A stretch of 31,966 nt of DNA, taken from a virus. The notes under the pieces were generated by a model that ran no database searches, was not told the DNA's origin, and saw nothing but the letters and a program-made list of their open reading frames with translations. Shown in pieces: positions 27,210 through 31,966 of this stretch. Position 1 is the first letter of the stretch, and each line of letters opens with the position of its first letter. The stretch covers positions 1 through 31,966 of the IMG/VR virus record IMGVR_UViG_3300034073_001851; one strand, given 5' to 3'. The position numbers were made by a program, and so were the translations under genes.

Positions 27210-27347
27210 TTAGTAAAACTCAACCTTGCGTCCAGTTTTCTTTTCACATTCTTTAATTAGTTTCAGAACTTCACTTTTACTCGTTGTTACAAAAAAATAT
27301 GCGGAAAACCAAACAAGCAATATTACCGCACTGAAAAATTCAAACAT
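27210..27347 (-). CDS. Small single-pass membrane protein
   Basis: 45 aa, MFEFFSAVILLVWFSAYFFV..., one transmembrane segment of about 20 residues, then a charged helix (KSEVLKLIKECEKKTGRK). GAGGAGATAA precedes the ATG at 27347. Probably inner membrane with the tail in the cytoplasm or periplasm; function unknown. Confidence 0.75.
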   Translation of the reverse strand: MFEFFSAVILLVWFSAYFFVTTSKSEVLKLIKECEKKTGRKVEFY

Positions 27348-27400
27348 CTTTATCTCCTCTGTTAATAACATAAGTATTTATCAAAAAATGATGCACTGCA

Positions 27401-27437
27401 AAAACAAAAGAGGCATGCTTTTAACGCATACCTCTTT
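27401..27437 (-). terminator. Rho-independent terminator
   Basis: AGAGGTATGC with loop, then GCATGCCTCT followed by TTTGTTTTT on the minus strand, ending the secreted-protein gene 27460..27999. Confidence 0.9.
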
Positions 27438-27459
27438 TTAGATTTTATATAAATACTAA

Positions 27460-27999
27460 TTAAAGGTTTGTTCCAGGTTTTCCTTTACCCAATTTAAATA
27501 CTCGAATGCAGTCAGACATAATAGCAATCAAGTCTGTAGAACCATTCAAATTGATTTCTGCATTTTGAATTGTCCCTGGCATTAGAATAACCATTCTAGA
27601 AAATCCCATAAAGTCTGGCAGGAATTTCTCAGCAGTTATATTTCTAATTCTAATTGTATTTTTATTCAAGAGTTCATATTGAATGTGTGAACCTGTTACT
27701 CGATTTCCAGAATAGAAATTAATCCTTGCGGTATAATTTCCAGGGGCATCAGAAATATTCCAAGTTGCATTCATAAGAACAATATAAAGTTCTTCATCTG
27801 CCAAATCTTTGATTAAAGCAAACTGCGATCCATCATTATAGTTTCTTTCACCACGACAAACCGGATGCAATTCGTTTCTTTGCGGATATCCGACAACTTC
27901 CCAACCTTTATTTTGGGTTGAAAAAAACGCAGATTGTGCTAGTGCTACTGTAGAAAACAAACAGACGGTTGTGGCAATTAACAATGACTTAATATTCAT
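27460..27999 (-). CDS. Secreted (periplasmic) hypothetical protein
   Basis: 179 aa from the ATG at 27999, with GGAGATAG upstream. A clean Sec signal peptide: Lys, then SLLIATTVCLFSTVALAQ with an ALA-Q cleavage site. The mature part is beta-rich with several aromatic turns (GWEVVGYPQRNELHPVC) and two Cys (C52, and a late MSDCIRVF) that could form a disulfide. A late-type motif GATAAATA lies upstream at 28042..28049. Being sent to the periplasm suggests a role at the cell envelope (e.g. superinfection exclusion), but no family is recognised. Confidence 0.8.
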   Translation of the reverse strand: MNIKSLLIATTVCLFSTVALAQSAFFSTQNKGWEVVGYPQRNELHPVCRGERNYNDGSQFALIKDLADEELYIVLMNATWNISDAPGNYTARINFYSGNRVTGSHIQYELLNKNTIRIRNITAEKFLPDFMGFSRMVILMPGTIQNAEINLNGSTDLIAIMSDCIRVFKLGKGKPGTNL

Positions 28000-28041
28000 T
28001 TCTATCTCCATCGTAAAAGATAATTGGTAGGGATTACGATA

Positions 28042-28049
28042 TATTTATC
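28042..28049 (-). promoter_or_regulatory. Late-promoter-like motif GATAAATA
   Basis: One mismatch from TATAAATA on the minus strand; expected start about 28036, 37 bases before the secreted-protein start. No sigma70-type promoter is nearby. Confidence 0.4.
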
Positions 28050-28057
28050 ATCAATTG

Positions 28058-28237
28058 CTACATCCGTCGTTTCATTGAATCTAGTTCAACTTCTTGAATT
28101 TCAATTTTATTCTTATATGTATCATTTCCAAACATCTTGTCTACAAATTCTTCTGCTTTTTCTTTAGTAGTAAAAGCACCTTCAAAAGTTTGATAAGTTT
28201 CATAGTCTACAGTAGACATAACAACAAAGATTTTCAT
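28058..28237 (-). CDS. Small conserved phage protein
   Basis: 59 aa, MKIFVVMSTVDYETYQTFEG... then AFTTKEKAEEFVDKMFG and KIEIQEVELD. A beta-alpha-beta unit of a type common in phage and bacterial proteins reading K-[IV]-[FY]-V-V-x-S-x-V-D-Y-E-x-x-x-T-F. GGAAAACA before the ATG at 28237. Function unknown. Follows tRNA-Lys. Confidence 0.8.
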   Translation of the reverse strand: MKIFVVMSTVDYETYQTFEGAFTTKEKAEEFVDKMFGNDTYKNKIEIQEVELDSMKRRM

Positions 28238-28259
28238 ATTGTTTTCCATAGAAAAAGAG

Positions 28260-28336
28260 TGGAGAACCCTCTCGGACTTGAACCGAGAACCAACTGATTA
28301 AAAGTCAGTTGCTCTAACCGATTGAGCTAAGGGTCC
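28260..28336 (-). tRNA. tRNA-Lys (UUU)
   Basis: Acceptor GGACCCT/AGGGTTC, D-arm TAGCTCAATCGGTTAGAGC, anticodon stem ACTGA/TCAGT with loop CTTTTAA (UUU), T-arm CTCGG-TTCAAGT-CCGAG. CCA is encoded at 28260-28262. Confidence 0.95.
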
Positions 28337-28470
28337 TAAACTTTATATTCAATGGTCCAAGGGAGTGAACCATCATCATCACGATATTGTCTGTAGTACT
28401 CATTCACTGCTTGTTCATAAGAGTTACAAGATATGAACTTGTATTCACGAGTATGAGCAAGATACCACAT
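28336..28470 (-). CDS. Small hypothetical phage protein
   Basis: 44 aa, MWYLAHTREYKFISCNSYEQ..., then AVNEYYRQYRDDDGSLPW. ATG at 28470 with AAGGAATC upstream; the open frame beyond it runs into a tRNA-like sequence. Its stop meets the 5' end of tRNA-Lys. Strand-helix pattern, Tyr-rich; function unknown. Confidence 0.7.
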   Translation of the reverse strand: MWYLAHTREYKFISCNSYEQAVNEYYRQYRDDDGSLPWTIEYKV

Positions 28471-28499
28471 TTTTGATTCCTTGTCAAGTAATATTTTGG

Positions 28500-28570
28500 A
28501 AACCCGTGTGGGAATCGAACCCACTTATTCTACTTGTATGGCTTATTCATTTCAAAATAAACTACGGGTT
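28500..28570 (-). pseudogene. Degenerate tRNA overlapping the end of a gene
   Basis: Acceptor arms AACCCGT/ACGGGTT and a perfect T-arm GTGGG-TTCGATT-CCCAC are present, but no anticodon stem can be drawn. The 5' half is the coding end of 28530..28784. Either a tRNA remnant or a tRNA whose 5' half was rewritten by the gene. Confidence 0.6.
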
Positions 28571-28784
28571 GACCATTCACAGGCGCACCATAACAGATAT
28601 ACTTACTATCAGTTGTCAAAAGTCTACCATGCATCACATAACATTTATCATTTGCTTCTTTATAAACTTTGTAAACAATGCTATGATAAGCCTGAATAAA
28701 ACCTGCTAACAACATAAGTATTAAGATACCCGTAACTAAAAAAAACATAGTAAGAAAAAAAGCATCAAGAATCTTTTCAAGCAT
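28530..28784 (-). CDS. Small membrane protein
   Basis: 84 aa, MLEKILDAFFLTMFFLVTGI..., a hydrophobic stretch of roughly 25 residues (FFLTMFFLVTGILILMLLAG), then a mostly soluble tail with two Cys (KCYVMHGRLL, KYICYGAPV). AAGGATAT before the ATG. Own promoter. Its last codons (QPVVYFEMNKPYK) coincide with the 5' half of the tRNA-like sequence. Function unknown. Confidence 0.8.
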   Translation of the reverse strand: MLEKILDAFFLTMFFLVTGILILMLLAGFIQAYHSIVYKVYKEANDKCYVMHGRLLTTDSKYICYGAPVNGQPVVYFEMNKPYK

Positions 28785-28810
28785 ATTATATATCCTTGTT
28801 TATATTTGGT

Positions 28811-28839
28811 ATCATACTACAAAATAGATATTCTGTCAA
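28811..28839 (-). promoter_or_regulatory. Sigma70-type promoter
   Basis: TTGACA, 17 bp, TATGAT; drives 28530..28784 and probably tRNA-Lys behind it. Confidence 0.8.
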
Positions 28840-28882
28840 TAGGATAATTTGTAATTAGCAATTCTGTTTTTACATTTATTTG

Positions 28883-28957
28883 TGGTAGGGAAACCAGGAC
28901 TTGAACCCAGACCAGAAGGTTCAAAGCCTTCTGTGCTAACCATTACACCATTTCCCT
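28883..28957 (-). tRNA. tRNA-Gln (UUG)
   Basis: Acceptor AGGGAAA/TTTCCCT, anticodon stem AGAAGG/CCTTCT with loop CTTTGAA (UUG), T-loop TTCAAGT, discriminator A and encoded CCA (28883-28885). Confidence 0.95.
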
Positions 28958-28961
28958 TAAT

Positions 28962-29051
28962 TTACCAATAGAAAAGTCCTGACATGCTCATGACAATTAC
29001 GAACAATAAAACGAGAGCAACAAATCGACCAAATGCTGTTTCTTTTGGCAT
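28962..29051 (-). CDS. Tiny membrane peptide
   Basis: 29 aa, MPKETAFGRF then a transmembrane run (VALVLLFVIVMSMSGLFYW). Start ATG at 29051 preceded by AGGATT. Lies between two tRNA genes in the same unit. Function unknown. Confidence 0.65.
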   Translation of the reverse strand: MPKETAFGRFVALVLLFVIVMSMSGLFYW

Positions 29052-29084
29052 ATTAAATAATCCTATTTTAGAGAATTGAATTGG

Positions 29085-29157
29085 CGCACATGGAAGGACT
29101 CGAACCCACAACCTACCGGGTAGAAACCGGTGGCTCTATCCATTGAGCTACATGTGC
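29085..29157 (-). tRNA. tRNA-Arg (UCU)
   Basis: Acceptor GCACATG/CATGTGC, D-arm TAGCTCAATGGATAGAGC, anticodon stem ACCGG/CCGGT with loop TTTCTAC (UCU), T-arm with TTCGAGT, discriminator G. UCU reads AGA, a codon frequent in AT-rich phage genes. Confidence 0.95.
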
Positions 29158-29164
29158 TATTTGT

Positions 29165-29470
29165 TTATTCACAAACTCTTCTTGTTATAGGATCACCAAA
29201 TCGGTCATATCCCACAACTTCACGAAAACACCTACGACCATATTGATCATAGATGATCCCACCAATGATTGCAGCACCAATAGCACCAGCAACATACGGA
29301 GCAATGTTATTTCTCCGATAATGCCTGTAGGGTCTATGTGATCTATAATAATGCGAATGATGGTTCCAATAATGCCCACCATAACCATGCCTTCTATGTT
29401 GTGCTTCGGCGGGAGCAATTGATAGAAACAATGCTGCACAAGCAATGATTGGTGTGAAAAGTTTGAACAT
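29165..29470 (-). CDS. Secreted His/Tyr-rich protein of alphaproteobacterial type
   Basis: 101 aa. Signal peptide (MFKLFTPIIACAALFLSIAP then AEA-Q), then a stretch very rich in His, Tyr and Arg (HRRHGYGGHYWNHHSHYYR), then a Gly/Ala/Ile segment (VAGAIGAAIIGGIIYDQYG) and an end GYDRFGDPITRRVC. Rhizobial and related genomes carry many small exported proteins of this design; metal or surface binding is suggested by composition only. GGAGATTT before the ATG. Probably acquired from the host. Confidence 0.8.
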   Translation of the reverse strand: MFKLFTPIIACAALFLSIAPAEAQHRRHGYGGHYWNHHSHYYRSHRPYRHYRRNNIAPYVAGAIGAAIIGGIIYDQYGRRCFREVVGYDRFGDPITRRVCE

Positions 29471-29492
29471 ATAAATCTCCGAATAAAACAAA

Positions 29493-30011
29493 TTAAAAAA
29501 TAGATCTAGGGATTGAACTCAACTTTTTTCTAATAGCAGTTTCACTAACATTTAGGTATCTGGCAAGAGCAGATTTATTACCATCATATTCTTTCAACAA
29601 CTCTAACAATTGTTCATCAGTCAAAAATATCTTTCGTCTATCTTGTTTTTGAGTAACAACTGTGTATTGTTGTTTTAATTTTCTTTTTAATTCAACTTCA
29701 CTTATTAATTTGCTTTCATCCAAAACAGATGGCATTTCAACTTTAACCATCCCGGCATGAACTTCCCTATGACATCGTGAACATAATAAAACACACTTTT
29801 TTAGTTCATTAATTAATGATAATAACGATTTGGGTGATGCTCTGACAGATGAAAAACTAAACTCTTTTTCATTTGGATCAATGTGATGAAAATCCATTGC
29901 ATCTTGACATCTATCATATCCACATAATTTACAACAACCTCCCATAGCTTCAACCATTTTATGTTTGGTGCGTCTTCTCCATTTTATGACTCGTTCTGAA
30001 CCTTTATTCAA
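29493..30011 (-). CDS. HNH endonuclease with helix-turn-helix tail
   Basis: 172 aa. Zinc site CCKLCGYDRCQ (C-x2-C), then MDFHHIDPNEK and later LLCSRCHREVHAG: the HHIDP...CxxCH core of the HNH family. The C-terminus (LLELLKEYDGNKSALARYLN, VSETAIRKKL) is a resolvase-like helix-turn-helix. No ATG with RBS exists at the front; a TTG at 30011 with GGGAG eight bases upstream is the best start. A TATAAATA lies further upstream at 30045..30052. Confidence 0.85.
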   Translation of the reverse strand: MNKGSERVIKWRRRTKHKMVEAMGGCCKLCGYDRCQDAMDFHHIDPNEKEFSFSSVRASPKSLLSLINELKKCVLLCSRCHREVHAGMVKVEMPSVLDESKLISEVELKRKLKQQYTVVTQKQDRRKIFLTDEQLLELLKEYDGNKSALARYLNVSETAIRKKLSSIPRSIF

Positions 30012-30044
30012 AGTAAATACTCCCAATTTATCTCGAACTGAAAG

Positions 30045-30052
30045 TATTTATA
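30045..30052 (-). promoter_or_regulatory. T4-type late promoter motif TATAAATA
   Basis: Exact TATAAATA on the minus strand; expected start about 30039, then GGGAG and the TTG start of the HNH gene. Confidence 0.55.
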
Positions 30053-30057
30053 TAACT

Positions 30058-30156
30058 TTGATTGTAATGCTCTGGAGGTAGGGATCGAACCTACCGTATA
30101 CTGTTTAACAGACAGTCCCGTCCACCTTGTTCGGCTCTCCAGAGCATTACAATCAA
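30058..30156. repeat. 20-bp perfect inverted repeat around tRNA-Asn
   Basis: TTGATTGTAATGCTCTGGAG at 30058-30077 recurs inverted at 30137-30156. The inner seven bases are the acceptor stem; the outer 13 lie outside the tRNA. Confidence 0.85.
30070..30143 (-). tRNA. tRNA-Asn (GUU) within an extended palindrome
   Basis: Acceptor TCTGGAG/CTCCAGA, anticodon stem ACTGT/ACAGT with loop CTGTTAA (GUU), T-arm GTAGG-TTCGATC-CCTAC, discriminator G. The acceptor pairing continues outward for about 13 further bases on both sides. Confidence 0.9.
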
Positions 30157-30184
30157 GTAAAAGCTCTACCATTGAGCTACACTA
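30157..30184 (-). pseudogene. 5' fragment of a second tRNA
   Basis: TAGTGTAGCTCAATGGTAGA then GC is a complete, textbook D-arm with U8, as at the 5' end of a tRNA, but no matching T-arm or acceptor strand follows; tRNA-Asn begins instead. A remnant of a lost or fused tRNA. Confidence 0.65.
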
Positions 30185-30212
30185 GAAAAGTCATCAGGGA
30201 CTATGCCCTGAT
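30185..30212 (-). terminator. Probable Rho-independent terminator
   Basis: ATCAGGG-CATAGT-CCCTGAT followed by GACTTTTC on the minus strand, overlapping the stop of 30201..30560. Confidence 0.7.
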
Positions 30213-30560
30213 GTAATAGGTTACACCATCAAAGTCAATGTTGGTATAATCACTCCTCAGTTCTTCAGCAGCAGCATCATAATCAATCTTAAGATGACGA
30301 TAAGGCCACTGAGAACTGAACTTATTTATATCTGCTGCGATATCCCAACAATCATCAATCAGATCTTTTACATATTCTACAAAGAAATCCTCATGAATCA
30401 TTGGAATTCCATCATCCCATTCAGATGATGTTTCACCTTGACGGATTAGTTTTTCAAGACGAGTTGCCTCATCAAGAAACTCAGGATCACCAACAATCTC
30501 ATTATATCGATGAACGATATCACGAGAATCAATAATGTCAAGACCGTTATGGATGTCCAT
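30201..30560 (-). CDS. Conserved phage/bacterial hypothetical protein
   Basis: 119 aa, MDIHNGLDIIDSRDIVHRYN..., ending YTNIDFDGVTYYIRA, with IPMIHEDFFVEYVKDLIDD in the middle. This acidic pattern (GL-IIDSRD; WDDGI-I-E-F-YV-DL-DD; DYT-IDFDGVTY) occurs in many phage and actinobacterial/alphaproteobacterial genomes; function is unknown, although ArdA-like antirestriction resemblance has been noted for similar acidic proteins. ATG at 30560 with AAGGAGAAAT upstream. Own promoter and terminator. Confidence 0.85.
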   Translation of the reverse strand: MDIHNGLDIIDSRDIVHRYNEIVGDPEFLDEATRLEKLIRQGETSSEWDDGIPMIHEDFFVEYVKDLIDDCWDIAADINKFSSQWPYRHLKIDYDAAAEELRSDYTNIDFDGVTYYIRA

Positions 30561-30590
30561 AACATTTCTCCTTTGTTTGATTATGCACAT

Positions 30591-30619
30591 ACTATAGCAC
30601 AGGCAAATCGGGATGTCAA
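30591..30619 (-). promoter_or_regulatory. Sigma70-type promoter
   Basis: TTGACA, 17 bp, TATAGT with TGC before the -10; drives 30201..30560. Confidence 0.9.
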
Positions 30620-30637
30620 GCACATTATAGTTGCATA

Positions 30638-30958
30638 TCAATCCCACCAGAACTCAACAACATTATTGTTTAGCATACGAACTGTATCAAATCTTGCATT
30701 TTCCATTAAAGGTTGTATAACTTGCTTAATTACACCATATGCTGACATATCTTTAATGTCAATATTTAAAGTTGCATCCCAACGATTTTCCTCAAGCAGA
30801 TTATCAGTAATAATTCTAATTGTACCTTCTTTATGCAATTTAACAAAATGGTTTTTAAGTTTGGTTGCATATGATCCGTTTGCATTTGGATTAAACATCC
30901 AAAGTTCATTAAGAATCAATTCAATATCGGTATCGGCAGTAAGTGGTACAAAAGGCAT
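30638..30958 (-). CDS. Hypothetical phage protein
   Basis: 106 aa, MPFVPLTADTDIELILNELW..., with a charged helix (YATKLKNHFVKLHKEGTIRI) and an end VRMLNNNVVEFWWD. GGAGAACG before the ATG at 30958; the open frame further up runs through a terminator. Strand-helix mix, no recognised motif. Probably a late or constitutive small gene. Confidence 0.75.
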   Translation of the reverse strand: MPFVPLTADTDIELILNELWMFNPNANGSYATKLKNHFVKLHKEGTIRIITDNLLEENRWDATLNIDIKDMSAYGVIKQVIQPLMENARFDTVRMLNNNVVEFWWD

Positions 30959-30971
30959 TATCGTTCTCCAT

Positions 30972-31006
30972 AATAAAAAAAGAGATTGGTGTTTAAACAC
31001 CAATCC
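30972..31006 (-). terminator. Rho-independent terminator
   Basis: GATTGGTGTTT-AAACACCAATC then TCTTTTTTT on the minus strand, ending 30993..31235. Confidence 0.9.
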
Positions 31007-31235
31007 CCTTGACAGTATAAGAAGTGACAGAAGGAACAGTAGAATCAAGAGTATACTTACGCTTAACTCGTCCCTTAGTATCTACATGCTCTACCAGAGC
31101 AACAGCATAACCATTCTGACGAATAGAATATACAGCATCACGAGGATTAGCAAGACCATAACGAGCAGTAATTTGCTTTGCAGTCAGTGCTTCACCAGAG
31201 AGCAGAGCATTATAAACACGATCAACACCTGTCAT
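30993..31235 (-). CDS. Small winged-helix/HTH DNA-binding-like protein
   Basis: 80 aa, MTGVDRVYNALLSGEALTAK..., with QITARYGLANPRDAVYSIRQ as helix-turn-helix and NGYAVALVEH...KRKYTLDS as wing. This pattern is common in phages as a small putative DNA-binding protein, function unknown. AAAGGAGAATA before the ATG. Own promoter and terminator, so it may be an early regulator. Confidence 0.8.
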   Translation of the reverse strand: MTGVDRVYNALLSGEALTAKQITARYGLANPRDAVYSIRQNGYAVALVEHVDTKGRVKRKYTLDSTVPSVTSYTVKGIGV

Positions 31236-31277
31236 ACTATTCTCCTTTGTTTTACATGCTCTTCATTGAGCATCCAC

Positions 31278-31306
31278 AAAGTAGCATAGTGTTCGGGTGA
31301 TGTCAA
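31278..31306 (-). promoter_or_regulatory. Sigma70-type promoter
   Basis: TTGACA, 17 bp, TACTTT with TGC before the -10; drives 30993..31235. Confidence 0.75.
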
Positions 31307-31309
31307 GCA

Positions 31310-31474
31310 CTATTTAAGTCGTATAGTGATAGTTTCTTTTTCAGAATCAACTTTAATGTTTTCAACATTAACGGTTTTACGATTTGAATCTTGAATTATA
31401 ATTTTGTATCGTGGCATATCCCACAATCCAACTTCTGCTTCACCAACTTTATCTAGCAAATCTTGAACTTTCAT
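31310..31474 (-). CDS. Small beta-rich phage protein
   Basis: 54 aa, MKVQDLLDKVGEAEVGLWDM..., then PRYKIIIQDSNRKTVNVENI and KETITIRL, a short helix and beta hairpins. GTAGGAGAT precedes the ATG at 31474. Follows the o-spanin-like gene in the same unit. Function unknown. Confidence 0.75.
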   Translation of the reverse strand: MKVQDLLDKVGEAEVGLWDMPRYKIIIQDSNRKTVNVENIKVDSEKETITIRLK

Positions 31475-31482
31475 TGTATCTC

Positions 31483-31740
31483 CTACTTATTTAATTCTTT
31501 TAATTTTCTTTCTGCTACTCTACAAGCATCTCTTAATTTACTATAATCTGAAAACATTGATGCAACTTGTGATTCTGAAGGCAAAGATCTCAATTCATTT
31601 GCTGCTTGAATCATTTGTTCTTTTGTATATTGTTTGAGCGCAGGACAACGATTTAAGGCAATAGTAATTCTTTCTTTAGTAACACTAGCACAACCTGTTA
31701 ACATTAGTGATAAAATAGATATAGATAATAGTTTTTTCAT
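31483..31740 (-). CDS. o-spanin (Rz1-like) outer-membrane lipoprotein
   Basis: 85 aa, MKKLLSISILSLMLTGCASV...: the lipobox L-T-G-C places a lipidated Cys at residue 17. After it come RCPALKQYTKE, ELRSLPSES and DYSKLRDACRVAERKLKELN, the Pro/Ser-containing periplasmic stalk and helix of Rz1-like o-spanins. The partner i-spanin would be the gene ending at 31741. Spanins fuse inner and outer membranes in the last step of lysis of Gram-negative hosts. Confidence 0.8.
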   Translation of the reverse strand: MKKLLSISILSLMLTGCASVTKERITIALNRCPALKQYTKEQMIQAANELRSLPSESQVASMFSDYSKLRDACRVAERKLKELNK

Positions 31741-31966
31741 TTAAAATGTACCTTTTTCTAATTTATCTATAACTTCAGTTTTTGGTCTATCTTGAATTAA
31801 TATTTGATTTTGTTCATCTTGTATTTTTTGATTTGCAACTATATTATCTGCCTGCTGTTGAACTTTACCAGAATCAACAGCAGACTTTGTTCTGAAATAT
31901 TCAGTTATTCCACTTAGAAATTTAAAAAAATAGGAAACCGCAGAAACGATTGATCCTGTAATTGAA
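31741..31966 (-). CDS. i-spanin-like protein, N-terminus outside window
   Basis: The frame is open from the window edge to the stop at 31741, 74 codons. It contains a possible membrane-proximal segment (SIVSAVSYFFKFLSGI), then a Gln-rich helix (VQQQADNIVANQKIQDEQNQ) and a short end RPKTEVIDKLEKGTF. Rz-like proteins typically end in this RP...D-L-x-x-G-T/S-F way. It directly precedes the o-spanin gene (stop, one base, ATG). The call is tentative because the N-terminus is missing. Confidence 0.6.
   Translation of the reverse strand, partial: SITGSIVSAVSYFFKFLSGITEYFRTKSAVDSGKVQQQADNIVANQKIQDEQNQILIQDRPKTEVIDKLEKGTF

Noticed and set aside
27448-27455. TATAAATA on the plus strand
   Set aside because: It points into the antisense of the secreted-protein gene with no plus-strand gene following; likely chance in AT-rich DNA.
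30510-31289. 259-codon plus-strand open frame
   Set aside because: It runs antisense through two well-supported genes, two terminators and two promoters; no RBS and no recognisable protein.

Overview
This is a stretch of a large, AT-rich double-stranded DNA phage of the T4-like (myovirus) type, or a jumbo relative. Nearly every gene lies on the minus strand, packed with ATGA or TAATG junctions, so transcription runs from high to low coordinates. Phage hallmarks are PhoH, a T4-type RNase H (flap exonuclease), a DUF6433-like neighbour, DUF932, a spanin-like pair, scattered tRNA genes, three HNH endonucleases and many tiny genes. The host is inferred to be an alphaproteobacterium: there is a Usg-like protein, an Rmf/CrpP-like protein and a His-rich secreted protein of rhizobial flavour, and two gene products look built for a Gram-negative envelope.

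Layout. 1-7.4 kb: a 2OG-Fe(II) oxygenase (cut by the window edge), a P-loop kinase, small early genes, a small adenine-type DNA methyltransferase next to a putative nuclease, DUF932, a tRNA and a SprT-like zincin. 7.4-10.2 kb: a conserved phage core with PhoH, RNase H and small partners. 10.2-15.4 kb: a seven-gene, tightly coupled operon for a nucleotide-activated heptose (GmhA, HddA, SDR epimerase, GT4 glycosyltransferase, GmhB-like phosphatase, cytidylyltransferase-fold enzyme, methyltransferase-like protein). 15.4-21.3 kb: glutaredoxin and many small genes. 21.3-26 kb: three blocks of a tandem paralogous family of 61-76 aa proteins. Many of these are almost entirely a four-residue repeat X-[ND]-[AV]-T encoded by 12-bp DNA units. 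The blocks are separated by an HNH gene plus its neighbour and by a DUF6745-like gene. 26-32 kb: metallophosphoesterase, secreted proteins, four intact tRNAs with tRNA remnants, and a spanin-like lysis pair at the right edge.

Regulation is readable. Nineteen sigma70-type promoters share TTGAC(A/T), a 17-bp spacer (16 in one) and mostly an extended -10 (TGn-TATAGT). Separately, T4-type late motifs (TATAAATA or one-mismatch forms) precede several genes, including the only two plus-strand genes. Rho-independent hairpins close many units. I regard the NAT-repeat gene array as the most likely undescribed system here; its function cannot be told from the sequence.
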